From Cristatella mucedo (Eukaryota; Bryozoa; Phylactolaemata; Cristatellidae), in contig WPIO01000426.1 in the NCBI GenBank assembly GCA_009760855.2, positions 22,501 through 48,657 of the forward strand: a stretch of 26,157 bases of DNA. Reading direction: 5' to 3'. This document shows positions 9,473-18,275 of the stretch, piece after piece. The first letter of the stretch is position 1. Each line of letters begins with the position of its first letter. The notes under the pieces were generated by a model that saw only the letters and a program-made list of their open reading frames with translations, had not been told where the DNA came from and made no database searches. A program made the translations under genes and the position numbers.

Positions 9473-10162
9473 AAAATTTAACTAGCTCTTTAGTTCTGTC
9501 TCGGCTTGATTATTGTAATTCCCTTTTGGCTGGGCTACCAAAGATAGCTATTATGCCACTACAGCGGACTATGAATATGGCTGCAAGGCTGGTCTTCAAG
9601 TCCCAGCGGTTTGAGCACGTGTCACCATTGCTGGAAGAGCTAGGATGGTTGCCGGTTGAGAAAAGGATACAGAGCAAAGTTCTTACGCTGACCCACAAGG
9701 CCCGCCACGGCTGGGCTCCTTCATACCTAGCTGAACTGCTACATCAGTTTCAGCCTGTTCGCGCCCTCAGGTCCCGTGTGGACAATAAATTAGCTGTCCC
9801 ATTCCTCCGCTTAAAGACAGTTGGCGACAGAAGCTTTAGCTCTGCAGGTCTTAGACTGTGGAACTCGCTTCCACAATTCTTACGAAACGACATCTACTCT
9901 CCAACTGCCGACTATGGCACATCTTTTTCAGCGGTCCTGAACTGCTTCTTCTATGCTACTCACTACCTCAACTGCTCTCCTAACTCTGCTATGCTTCCCA
10001 CTTTCTCTTTGTTACGTGAGACGAAGTCTGTTGGCTACCGAATGCGTACCGAAAGCCGCTTAGGCTGTGAGTGCGCTATACGAAATCTCCTGCGTAACAC
10101 CCACATGGTCTTTATGACTTTGTGGAGTTACAGACGGAGATACATTACATTACATTACATCG
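9473..10162 (+). mobile_element. LINE A copy 2, 5'-truncated 3' part
   Basis: Homology to LINE A begins at ATTTAACTAGCTCTTTA..TTCTGTCTCGG (compare 20819). The frame 9526-10191 is uninterrupted over the conserved C-terminus: AARLVFKSQRFEHVSPLL, LGWLPVEKRI, LAELLHQFQPVRALRS, SAGLRLWNSLPQFLR. It then reads through the tail into flanking DNA, so its last ~20 residues are not LINE protein. The element ends in TACAT repeats at 10141-10160. The C-terminal region is the least damaged of the A copies, which suggests a fairly young insertion. Confidence 0.85.
10141..10160 (+). repeat. TACAT tandem tail of LINE A
   Basis: Four tandem TACAT-type units close the element. Equivalent tails lie at 21487-21508 (plus) and 21735-21758 (minus). 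Short tandem 3' tails in place of poly(A) are typical of L2/CR1-like LINEs. Confidence 0.85.
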
Positions 10163-10502
10163 TGAGTCTAAGCTGCGGAGCGGTGCAATAGCTGTAAACT
10201 CCTGAGTGCAGAGGCCGGTTGGCCTGCAAGCAATGAGTTACAGAAGTCAAGGCGGTATGTCACAAAAGCATGTACCAATTTAGATGTGTATCCCAGTCTA
10301 AACAAGCCCGAATTTTAGAAATGTTGTGTAGCTGAAAGTATGCAGACTTGAATTCGGAGCTGACATGTTTGTCTAATGAAAAATTCACTCTGAAACATGA
10401 CGCCCAAATTTCGTGCACGTTAACCAGGAGATATGCTGGAATACCCGAGTTAAGGCGTCAGTCTTTCATATTTCTAAATCACACTTGGTTGGCCACACCG
10501 AT
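10163..10502 (-). mobile_element. LINE B copy 2, antisense fragment
   Basis: The minus strand carries the LINE B blocks in order: AGTGTGATTTAGAAAT (compare 15751), AGCATATCTCC (compare 25830), CGAAATTTGGGCGTCATGTTT (compare 15823) and TTTCAGCTACACAACATT with GACTTCTGTAACTCA. It abuts the LINE A2 tail on the left and the capsid-like remnant on the right. The first ~50 codons of the plus-strand frame 10348-10644 are therefore antisense LINE B, not viral. This fragment marks the left break of virus-like copy 1. Confidence 0.75.
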
Positions 10503-11220
10503 TGCTGATGGTACTTGGAATGCTTTCAAAATCGCAATGACAAAAATGTGTCTTGTTGTTCCATGCGTAACACCAAAAGAAAGTGTTCAAAGGGCACTTG
10601 CTGATATATCAAGTGAGAGATCAAAGAAAATTAGACTACATTAAAGAGTTCGACGTTATGAAAATATTACTATAACATCTCCTAATCAAGCAACTAAATT
10701 CACTAAAACTCTATCCGTGCAGAATCATATTGATAAAGTTAAATGGTTTATAGTTGCAGCTCAAAACTATAATGAATATGATAGTTACACCGGTAATCCT
10801 TGTACTTAAAATCATTGTGATATTAAGAGTGTTACTGTGCTTGCTAATGGATAAAAACAATATCCTGCTGTTGCAAGGGCGTGTGAACCTAAAAAAGGAA
10901 AATGTACTCCATCTTACATGGACTTCAGAACATTTAGAAAACAATATCTTGGTCTTAATGAAGTTACTGAACCTGTCGTCGTCACTTTTCCTGAGTGGAT
11001 GACACTTTACCCTATTCACGTTATTGATCTTCAATACAACAATGAGCCTCTTAGGGTAACTTCTAGACTTGATGGGAGTATTGAGTTCAATAGTAAATTA
11101 CCAGATGCTTATCCTCCTTCAATATTGGTCCCCTATTTGACTATTTGTGAAAATACTGCTGAACTAACTTCTAATGGAAATGGTGCTAATTGCACTTGCA
11201 GCAAAGGAAATAGGATTTAG
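10503..11220 (+). pseudogene. Capsid-like protein remnant (C-terminal part, Polinton/adintovirus type)
   Basis: One frame continues to TAG at 11218-11220, with three internal TAA stops (10642-10644, 10807-10809, 10852-10854). Conserved-looking segments are CLVVPCV followed ~25 residues later by an Arg/Tyr-rich RVRRYENI, then DKVKWFIVAAQN, a Cys-rich patch, YMDFRTFRKQYL, FPEWMTLYPIHVIDLQ and ILVPYLTICENTAEL. The order (helix, aromatic strand, YP-hhh-D near the end, final strand) matches what I know of the C-terminal half of double-jelly-roll major capsid proteins of metazoan Polinton-like viruses. The match is remembered, not computed. The N-terminus is lost at the LINE B junction near 10502. 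Structural virion protein if correct; non-functional here. Confidence 0.5.
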
Positions 11221-11265
11221 GAAGGAAAAGATTTTTTTTAATAAACATTATAATAACTAAACATA

Positions 11266-12074
11266 ATGCAAAAAGCAAGTTTTATTCAAGGTTCTGATGA
11301 GTGGAAGAAAGCTATGAGTCTCAATATAGGTGGATCGGAAGTGTATTCTGTGTTAGGTAATGATATGGTTTTGGTTCACAAATTGATCGTGATATGGAAT
11401 TAATTTCCAATAGAAAACTATAAAACATATTTCTAATTCTCAACCTATGAGATTCCCACAAATTTTATTTGGTAAAGTGTTTGAACCAATAGCTGCTAAA
11501 TATTTAGAAATGAAATTAGATAAATGTATTAAGAATTCAAATGAGTGTTTTTATTAGTGATGGAGTTTATCGCTATTCTCCTGATGGAATTATTGATCAA
11601 AATACACTAATAGAAATAAAATGTTTATGGAGTTGTAGTATAGTTGAAGATTGTATACCAAAACAATATCTTGCACAGTTTCTACTTGGTTTACATGTTT
11701 TGAAACTTAGCAGATGTTTCTATTCAGAATTCGAAATATTTGTTCCTGGATTAAATTGTTATGATATACCTGAAGATTATGTTGCAGCAGGTACAGTAAG
11801 AATAAAGAGAAATTATGATTTTTTTATATTGCAATTAGAGAATCTCTTATGTTTTTACTTAAAGAACTTTGATTTAGACTTTAATATCATTTCTGAATGT
11901 GATAGATTTAATAATGTAAAAGGCAAAGGATATGATATCAAATACTATATATAAAAAAAAGTAGAGATACAAGTAGTTGAAGAAAAAGATCCATTTAGAT
12001 TTGTAGGAATTATTCCAGTGGTTAAAGAAGTGTTGGAGAGATCTAAAATATTAATAAATAAATTATATAGATGA
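11266..12074 (+). pseudogene. YqaJ-type viral exonuclease/recombinase, copy 1
   Basis: It starts at ATG 11266, 45 bases after the capsid-like stop. Residues 8-13 (QGSDEW) and 22-26 (GGSEV) match the N-terminal signature of YqaJ-family nucleases. The frame stops at 11401-11403. A second frame from 11447 gives FGKVFEPIAAKY, ending at 11555-11557. A third from 11541 has SPDGII (catalytic Asp codon 11583) and EIKC (Glu-X-Lys, codon 11613). After TAA at 11952-11954 the same frame continues through FVGIIPVVKEVL to 12072-12074, overlapping the next gene's ATG by four bases. Members of this family are 5'-3' exonucleases in viral recombination and genome processing. The catalytic triad is visible but split by two frame changes and one stop. 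Confidence 0.75.
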
Positions 12075-12926
12075 ACAGAAAGTGTCACAACGAAGACTAT
12101 GTTTCGAAGAATAACGGATTCATTCTTTCAGATCTTGATGCAAATGGTAATAGAATTATAAATTTAGGTGATCCTGTTAATGACTTTGACGCTGTTACAA
12201 AATCTTATGCTGATGCAAACTTTGTTGTTAATTCAGGAATAACACTTAATCTTGGTAGTAAACGTATTACAAATCTTGGTGCTGGTGTTAATCCTTCAGA
12301 TGGAGTAAGTGTTAGTCAAGTAAATAATTTATGTTAAAAAAACTGGTGATACAATGCTAGGAGATTTAAACATGAATAATTTTGTTATAACATCTAATTA
12401 TTGGAATTCAGGAAATAACAATCCAGTTGTTCTAAAAGATGACTATTGTGTTACTTATGGTGGAATGAAAAGAGATGTATTATTGAAAGCATTTCCATCA
12501 ACATCTAATATTGATATGGGAGGTAACTCAATTACTAATGTTGCAGAGCCTGTTAATCCTTCAGATGTTGCAACAAAGAATTATGTAGATAAAACACTTA
12601 AAAATAACGGAAGTAATATCAATCTCAATGGACCCTAAAGCATTAAACTCAATACTAAATCTATCAACACCTTATTCATGGACAAATAAAATGGCTCCAC
12701 CAATAATGATCCTAAATGTAGTGGTTGTAGGATCTTCTAATTGTGTATTTCTAAAACATAATAGTGATACGACAGTCTATCCGGTGATATAGGAGCTATA
12801 CATACTTCTCCAACAGGTGTTAATTTAAAATACTATGTATATTTTACTAGGTTACCAACAGAGTATTACTTGGTTGATAGTGCTGCAAAATTAAAGGTAA
12901 ACCTCTTGGTTAGTTATGTACCCTCA
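12071..12926 (+). pseudogene. Fibre-like virion protein with ITNLG-type repeats, copy 1
   Basis: The ATG at 12071 overlaps the YqaJ end (ATGA). Repeated segments read RIINLGDPVN..DAVTK (from 12152), RITNLGAGVNPSD (from 12263) and SITNVAEPVNPSD..TKNYVD (from 12528), with TGDTMLGDLNMN between the second and third. These are the short beta-repeats common in phage tail fibres and some eukaryotic-virus fibre genes, where they form trimeric stalks for host contact. The frame breaks at 12335 (TAA) and again near 12636. The last recognisable piece, SPTGVNLKYYVYFTRLP, ends at TGA 12927-12929. The same motifs sit after YqaJ in copy 2. Role inferred from repeat type only. Confidence 0.65.
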
Positions 12927-13352
12927 TGAAAAGTATAAGTGAACTATTAAGACTATCAACTCTATTAACATTGTTGCTCTGTATTTACCTTTGACCGCTA
13001 GAAATAGTTTAGAAATAGAACATATAGCTAAATGATCTAAACAATGATGTAAAGAAGTAGAAAAACCTTGTTTTTTTAAGTGTTTCTTAACCAATGAATA
13101 CAGTTTAGTTGGTTTTTCTTTTTTATAGTAATTAGAATTTATGTAACGGTATGAACCAATGATTATTTCACTATTTTGTGAAAGACTAGAATCAAATTAT
13201 GTTCCACTCATATCTAAATCACACTTATCGCAACGTATTTCATACTTTTGTTTTGGTCTTTTTGTTTTTAATGGTTTACAAAAAGGATGACCTGTTTCAA
13301 GGTATTCAATTTCATTAAATATGCTTAAGCATGTATCACAAAATATTTCCAT
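12924..13352 (-). pseudogene. Small zinc-ribbon-like protein, interrupted by one stop
   Basis: Read on the minus strand from ATG at 13352, codons give MEIFCDTC, then GHPFCK, then RCDKCDLDMSG, i.e. two CxxC pairs and an intermediate Cys, as in a zinc-binding knuckle. A TAA at 13197-13199 interrupts, and the same frame stays open afterwards to TGA at 12924-12926 with a basic Lys/Tyr-rich stretch (NYYKKEKPTKLYSLVKKHL) and His/Cys residues. Total 142 codons if read as one gene. It converges on the fibre gene, overlapping its tail by a few bases, and starts back to back with the integrase 11 bases away. Nucleic-acid binding is a guess from the Cys pattern. No counterpart was found in copy 2. Confidence 0.5.
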
Positions 13353-13362
13353 TCTCTATAGA

Positions 13363-14235
13363 ATGTCGTTTTTAACTCGAAATGAAAGAAAAAAAGAAGG
13401 TAAATCCAATCCGGACTCAGATATAAGTCAAGTATTCAAACCAAGACCTAAGAAAATTCCAAAAGGTTTCTTTAATATTGTTGAACCTAATGAAAATCAT
13501 CAAGCAGATATTCTGTATATGCCTAATGATTCTGGATATAAATACGCTTTGAGTGTTATTGATGTTGCTAGTAGATATAAAGATTCAAGACCTCTTAAAA
13601 CAAAGTCTTCTAAAAGAAGTAACAAAAGCAATTACAGATATTTACAATAAAGGTCCTTTGAAATGGCCAAAGAAAATGACAGTTGATCCAGGATCAGAGT
13701 TTAAAGGTGAGTTTGCTAAAGAAATGAAAAGATATGAAACACGTGTTATTGAAGGTACTACTAAAAAGAGCGTTGCATTAGTAGAAAGAATTAACAGAAC
13801 ATTTGCTGAGAGATCATTTATGGCACAGCATGAAAAGGAATTAGAAAGTATTAATAAAGGAGATTACACTAGAAATAAAGAGTGGATTGATAATTTACCA
13901 AATATTATTGATTATCTTAATAATAGTATTACAAGAATGATTGGTGAAGAACCTGCGAAGGCGATAAAAAAAGAATCAGTAAAACTAAAGAAACCAAAAT
14001 ATCATGAAGAGTACTAGAACAGCTATTAGAACTTGGAGCAACTGTTAGATATTTATTAGAACCAGGTGAAAGAGAAGATTAAAAGAGAAGAAGAGCTACA
14101 GACCCAATACGGAGTTTAACAAAACATACCATTGTTAGAATAATGGTATTAAGAGAACAACCGACTAGATATTTCGTAAATGATATTAAGAGAAGGTTTG
14201 TTAGAGAGGAGTTAAAAGTTATCAACCAACATTAA
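13363..14235 (+). pseudogene. Polinton-type DDE integrase, frameshifted
   Basis: From ATG 13363 the frame gives FNIVEPNENHQADIL with the first Asp at 13507-13509, then SVIDVASRY. It shifts near 13605-13620. The second frame gives KKMTVDPGSEF with Asp at 13685-13687, then VERINRTFAER with Glu at 13784-13786, then a helical C-terminal part ending at TAG 14015-14017. A third frame holds the final domain (ATVRYLLEP, IVRIMVLREQP, RYFVNDIKRRF) with TAA near 14080, ending 14233-14235. Order and residues fit the retrovirus-type integrase used by Maverick/Polinton elements to insert DNA. Spacing between the second Asp and the Glu is 32 residues, slightly less than the usual 35. The alternative, a Gypsy/BEL integrase, is less likely given the capsid-like and fibre-like neighbours. 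Confidence 0.75.
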
Positions 14236-14582
14236 TTTCAGTTTGTGAGCTTTTTAATACAAGTCCTTCAAACTCTTCTTTTGTAATTTCATCATCCGAT
14301 AAAGCATTAGTAATCTTTAAGATATTTCAGAATTGGAACTTAAAGCATCCCTTTTACGTTTGTCTATTTCTGATAGCACACCGTCAACTGATGCAAACAT
14401 TACAGATAGAGCTGAAAAGAAAGTTACAGAATGGCTAATCAATTGTGTTATTTGAATATAAGTACTTGAAACAGTTACTCCTAATGCTATTACTATGTTT
14501 ATAAATTTAATTGCGTATCTAGCTCTTGTTAATTTTATTACACACTCCCTAATCTTTTTTTTAAATTAAACAGTCTCTTCAT
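14222..14582 (-). pseudogene. Hydrophobic minus-strand protein conserved in both virus-like copies (copy 1)
   Basis: ATG at 14582 is followed by a basic stretch and a frame change at an eight-A run. The frame then has a membrane-type segment (FINIVIALGVTVSS), a second hydrophobic stretch (VTFFSALSVMFASV), and DGVLSEIDKRKRDAL. A last frame change leads to LKITNALSDDEITKEEF and TGA at 14222-14224. The tail overlaps the convergent integrase end by 14 bases. Copy 2 (22628-22965) preserves FINIVIA, DGVxxEIDxRKR, LxSN and LKIT-A, so this is a real coding gene. Likely a small membrane or membrane-active protein; family unknown. Confidence 0.6.
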
Positions 14583-14778
14583 ATTTTTTATAGACAAAAT
14601 ATTTCCTCAAATCTGGCATTTTTTCTATATAATTTTGAAAAATAAAATAAGGTTTTAATTGTTATATCTTTTTTCTACTGATATCAAACATCCTATCAAC
14701 AATACCTCGCGCATAATTTTTTATCTTATTCAAACTTGATGGGTTGTTTACTTTATCTTTTAAGAAATCAGTTGCAAA
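14583..14778 (-). pseudogene. Unrecognised minus-strand coding remnants
   Basis: Upstream of the hydrophobic gene, one minus-strand frame reads TDFLKDKVNNPSSLNKIK..YARGIVDRMF to a TAA, then MPDLRKYFVYKKYEETV. The second piece has a faint counterpart in copy 2 (ISDLRKK, near 22950). Composition is viral-like (Lys/Asn/Ile rich). Function unknown. Sequence is cut at about 14780, where GC-rich LINE-like DNA begins. Confidence 0.35.
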
Positions 14779-14800
14779 TGAATCGTGGCGGCCAGCTTAT

Positions 14801-14937
14801 TGCGCGTAGGCGCACACCGAACGGCATTAGGCGCTAGGCTATGCCGCTAAGTGAGCGGCAGGTCAAGCCTACCCCGCCGAGCCTTCGGCGTTACAGCACT
14901 GTGCGCCCTCGCCCAGGCAGGCTGTGGTTTACCACAG
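14801..14937. repeat. Cluster of five short GC-rich hairpins
   Basis: Perfect inverted repeats occur at 14801-14814 (5-bp stem, 4-base loop), 14822-14846 (6-bp stem CGGCAT, 13-base loop), 14844-14858 (5-bp stem), 14875-14890 (CGCCGA/TCGGCG, 4-base loop) and 14922-14937 (CTGTGGT/ACCACAG, 2-base loop). They sit at the left end of LINE B3, between very AT-rich viral DNA and LINE coding sequence. The last lies in the codons for LWFTTD. The second and third overlap by three bases and exclude each other. Confidence 0.5.
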
Positions 14938-16443
14938 ACATTAAACTAGCTAATTCTACTAAGCAGAAGCTTGAAAAAGCACACAAAAGATCAGGACTGA
15001 CTGTCCATCGACAGGCATACGAAGACTACGTACCAATCGATTCTAGCAGGCCACTTCTTAAGAAAGCGACACCAGATCAAGAGAACTTGAGCAACTACCG
15101 CCCAGTCTCCTTTCTACCATTCTTATCAAAGACACTGGAACGGGTCTTGGCGGATCAGCTTAACTGCTATATTAAAACTTCAAACCTTGATAGTAAGTTC
15201 CAGTCTGGCTTTAGAGCTAATAATTCCACAGAATCAGCATTGCTTAGGGTGTACAACGACCTACTTAGGAATGCAGTCATAGGTAGAGTATCTGTGCTAG
15301 TTTTGCTCGGTCTTTCGATAGCTTTTGATACTATCGATAACAAAGTTCTTCTAGAGCACCTCTCATCTCGCCTGGGCATCACTGGCACTGCTCTGCACTG
15401 GTTCAGGTTCTATCTCAGTGGGAGACTCCAGAGTATTGACGTGAATGGACAAAGAACATCCGAGGTACCTCTGAAATATGGGTACCTGAGGGCTCCGTGC
15501 TAGGTCCAGTTCTTTTCATGGTTTATACTCTCCCTCTTGTTGATGTGATTGTCAAGCACAATCTAGGCTTTCACTTCTATGCGGATGACACACAGTTGTA
15601 CCTTGGCATATGCCTGCCCTGCCATCCTTCGAGAACCTCAAATTCTCTCAACTCACTTGGTGCCTGTATTGATGACATCCGTACATGGATGGCAGCAAAT
15701 TTACTACAACTAAACGATGATAAAACTAACTTACTAGTCACGGGCAACCCAGTGTGATTTAGAAATTGGCAAGTCTATCGCTCAAAATGGGCTCTTCTAG
15801 CATAGCTCCTGTTGAATGAGCTCGAAATCTAGGTGTCATGTTCCAAAGTGACCTCTTGTTAGACGACCACATCATCTCCACAATCGAGTCTGCCTACTTT
15901 CAGATACATGATATTGCTAAAATTTGGGCTTGTTTAAATAGTGATACCACGTCTAAGGTGGTCTATGCATTCGTGAAATCCCGTCTTGACTTCTGTAACT
16001 CGCCGTTTGCTGGCCTACCGGCATTTGCAATCTAGTGCTTACAGTTGGTGCAAAACTCCGCAGCTAGCCTTGTCTGTCGTGAGCGTCGCAGTGGCCACAT
16101 CGCACCCCTTCTAGCTGACCTGCACTGGTTCCCAGCCAAGCAACAATTCGACTTCAAGATTTTGTTGCTCACATTTAGGTCACTTTATTCTTTGAATCCA
16201 GCCTATCTCTCAGATCTACTCCCCCACCAGTCCAAGCATCGTACCACCCGCTTTTTGGAATCCAACAGTTTACCAATAGCTCGTACAAACCTCAAATCCT
16301 TTGGAGATCGTGCGTTTAGTTCGTATGCTCCCAAAGCCTGGAACTCACTCCCGACTTGCGGCAAAACATCTCCTGACTCGACCACATTTAAAAAGAAGTT
16401 AAAAACACACCTATTTATGACAGCATTTAGTGGGTCCCTGTGA
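14841..16443 (+). pseudogene. LINE B ORF2 remnant: connector, RT and C-terminal region
   Basis: Frame 14841-15503 gives RPGRLWFTTDIKLANS, then RT blocks NYRPVSFLPFLSKTLER, FQSGFRANNSTESALL and AFDTIDNKVLLEHL (the catalytic Asp is present). A one-base loss near 15480 moves the reading to frame 15497-15757, with SVLGPVLF (the block itself starts upstream), HFYADDTQLYL (YADD at 15578-15589) and NDDKTNLLVTG. TGA and frame changes follow. Frames 15838-16035 and 16045-16443 carry SRLDFCNS..AGLP, LVQNSAA-like and KAWNSLPTC. It differs from family A in the linker and the C-terminal wording, so it is a separate family. Inactive. Confidence 0.85.
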
Positions 16444-16690
16444 TTCGTCCTTGATGTGTTTATGCGTGCTAAAACCGTGCAAGCTGTCACTAACTACACT
16501 TGCATGATGACCCTGTGCATGTTAGCCCTAACTATGTTCTTCATGTTGTTTATCAAGGATGATAATACTCACCATTTAATCGCGTTTCCCTTTGCAGCAA
16601 ATGTTAAGTGCCAACAAAGAGATTAAGTTCTCCGAGGGTGCTTTGTCAATTGCGGTATTATTATTTTTATTAATTAATAATTGGCGATGC
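14841..16690 (+). mobile_element. LINE B copy 3, internally deleted
   Basis: The most complete B copy: it holds part of the endonuclease-RT connector, RT, the C-terminal region and the 3' tail. The tail begins AAATGTTAAGTGCC..AAAGAGATTAAG (16602) and ends in a TATTATTATTTTTATTAATTAAT tract, unlike the TACAT tail of family A. The endonuclease is missing, and connector residue HRQAYEDYV is joined abruptly to a segment just before the RT (LLKKATPDQENLSNYRPVS), showing an internal deletion. It follows virus-like copy 1 directly. Confidence 0.85.
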
Positions 16691-17492
16691 TTGCAGGAAC
16701 TCTGAATACGATATTTTAGTTATAACACTCAATTTTGCATTCGAACGTTTGTGTCTTAACGCTTATGAACGGATATTGGAGATTTATAATAGAACTTAAT
16801 TATATAAAACCCTTTCGGAGTTAAAAACTGATGTACCCATGGTAGCTAGCGATAAATGAAAATGTTGGTTAGGGCCTAATTGTCGTATACTGAAGAATTT
16901 AGCCAATGCCTTTGCTGACAGAAAAATAAAATTAACATCACATTTGTTGAGCAAATTTTATATCCTTCCTTTAACTGTCTTGGAGGTTACTACAGAGGCC
17001 ATCGCAACAACTAGCGCGTTGTACAAGTACAAGCATAAGTAACCTATGTTTACCTATTTCAACATTTATATTTCGGTGCAATACTTAAAAATCAAGCGAC
17101 ACAATATATAGTAATTTTCCATACGACTGAATGCCGTTGTGGCTTTTATATCTAGGATATTAGTTCTTAACAACTAGGTCTGAGGTTCGCCTGTGAATTA
17201 AACTTACAAGGCTAAGCTAGGGCAGATAAAAGACCTACATAACCGGCATCTACAGAGTCACTACTTTCAACGGGATTGAATCAGTGCATCAAGCAACGTG
17301 AAGCCGCTTTGAGCTCTTGCTATTCAATCTTCGACTTTGCTCTAACTTCGCCAGCGCACACGAGAGTAAAGGTAAAGTTTTTTTGTTTTCCACCCTTTCT
17401 TGAACACTCGGCACTCACTGTCTACTTTTCTCTTCTTCGGTCCGCTCATTTTTACTGAAGGGCTGAAAGTACAAAGCCACAAAGTGAAGTGT
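16691..17492. other. No gene recognised
   Basis: Between two LINE B copies. Short frames such as 17276-17458 have no motif. Sequence is AT-rich and looks unique. No repeat shared with the rest of the window was noticed. Confidence 0.4.
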
Positions 17493-18275
17493 TATGTTCC
17501 AAAGTGACCTTTCGTTAGACGACCGCACCAGCTCCACAGTCAAGTCTGCCTACTTTCAGCTACATTAAACTGCTGAATTTTGGGCATTTTAGATAAGGAT
17601 ACCACATCTAAGTTGGTCCATTAATTTGTGACATCCCGTCTTGACTTCTGTAACTCACTGTTTTCTGGCCTACCAGCATGTGCAATCAGGCGCTTACATC
17701 TGCTGCAAAATGCAGCTAAGCTTGTCTGTCGTGAGCTTCTCTGTTGCCACATCTCACCACCTGCTCTGGTTACCAGTCAAGCAACAGATCGAATTCAAGG
17801 TTTTGTCACTCACTTTTATGTCCATTCATTCTTTGGCTTCAGTCTACCTCTCAGATCTACATTCTCACCAGGCCAAGCATCGCACCCACCCGCTTTTCGG
17901 AATTTAACTGTTTATCTAGACTTTGAAGAAAAACCACAAATCATTTGGAGACCGTGCATTTAGTTTGGATTCTCCCAAAGCCTGGAATAACTCCCAAATT
18001 GCCTCGCAATTTTCCCTGACTTGACCGCATTTAAAAAGAACTTAAAAACACACTTATTTATGACAGCATTTAGTGGGTTCCTGTGATTCATTCTTATTGT
18101 GTTTATGCGTGCTGACAGTTTTGCAGTCTGCCACTAACCACACTTGCATGCCGACCATGCGCATGTCACCCCTAACCCTGTTATTCATGTTGTTTATCAC
18201 GCACGATTTTACTCAACATGAAATCGCGCTTTCCTTGGCAGCAAATGTAAAGCGCCTAGAAAGAGATTGAGTTCT
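17493..18275 (+). mobile_element. LINE B copy 4, 3' part
   Basis: Begins at ATGTTCCAAAGTGACCT (compare 15838) and keeps the C-terminal wording in several frames: MTSRLDFCNSLFSGLP, AKLVCRELLCCH, WLPVKQQI and the KAWN-like block. Then comes the 3' untranslated part, with AAATGTAAAGCGCCTAGAAAG near 18244. It stops at GAGATTGAGTTCTA and passes straight into virus-like copy 2 without the usual A/T tail, so the junction is a break or deletion, not an intact LINE end. Inactive. Confidence 0.8.

Larger units (their letters stand above)
10503..14780. mobile_element. Endogenous virus-like (Polinton/adintovirus-like) element, copy 1, decayed
   Basis: An AT-rich block, clearly richer in A/T than its flanks, contains six or seven closely packed genes: capsid-like (+), YqaJ exonuclease (+), fibre-like (+), zinc-ribbon-like (-), integrase (+) and hydrophobic (-), with a further small minus-strand piece. 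Spacing is short: genes overlap by a few bases or are tens of bases apart. An integrase together with a jelly-roll-type capsid protein points to the Maverick/Polinton and adintovirus group. That assignment rests on motifs alone. No polymerase, ATPase, protease or terminal repeat was found, and both ends are cut by LINE B sequence. Stops and frameshifts in all genes show an old relic. Confidence 0.65.

Noticed and set aside
10141-10160. CRISPR-like or independent microsatellite array
   Set aside because: The TACAT units are the 3' tail of LINE A, present at the end of other A copies.
10348-14235. Reassigned stop codons (TAA/TAG read as amino acid) in the AT-rich block
   Set aside because: Copy 2 has TGA at positions that are ordinary codons in copy 1 (for example 18365-18367), and frameshifts are frequent, so general decay explains the stops better.
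14801-14937. Integron attC-type recombination site
   Set aside because: The hairpins lack the paired core sites and the context is an animal LINE, not a cassette array.
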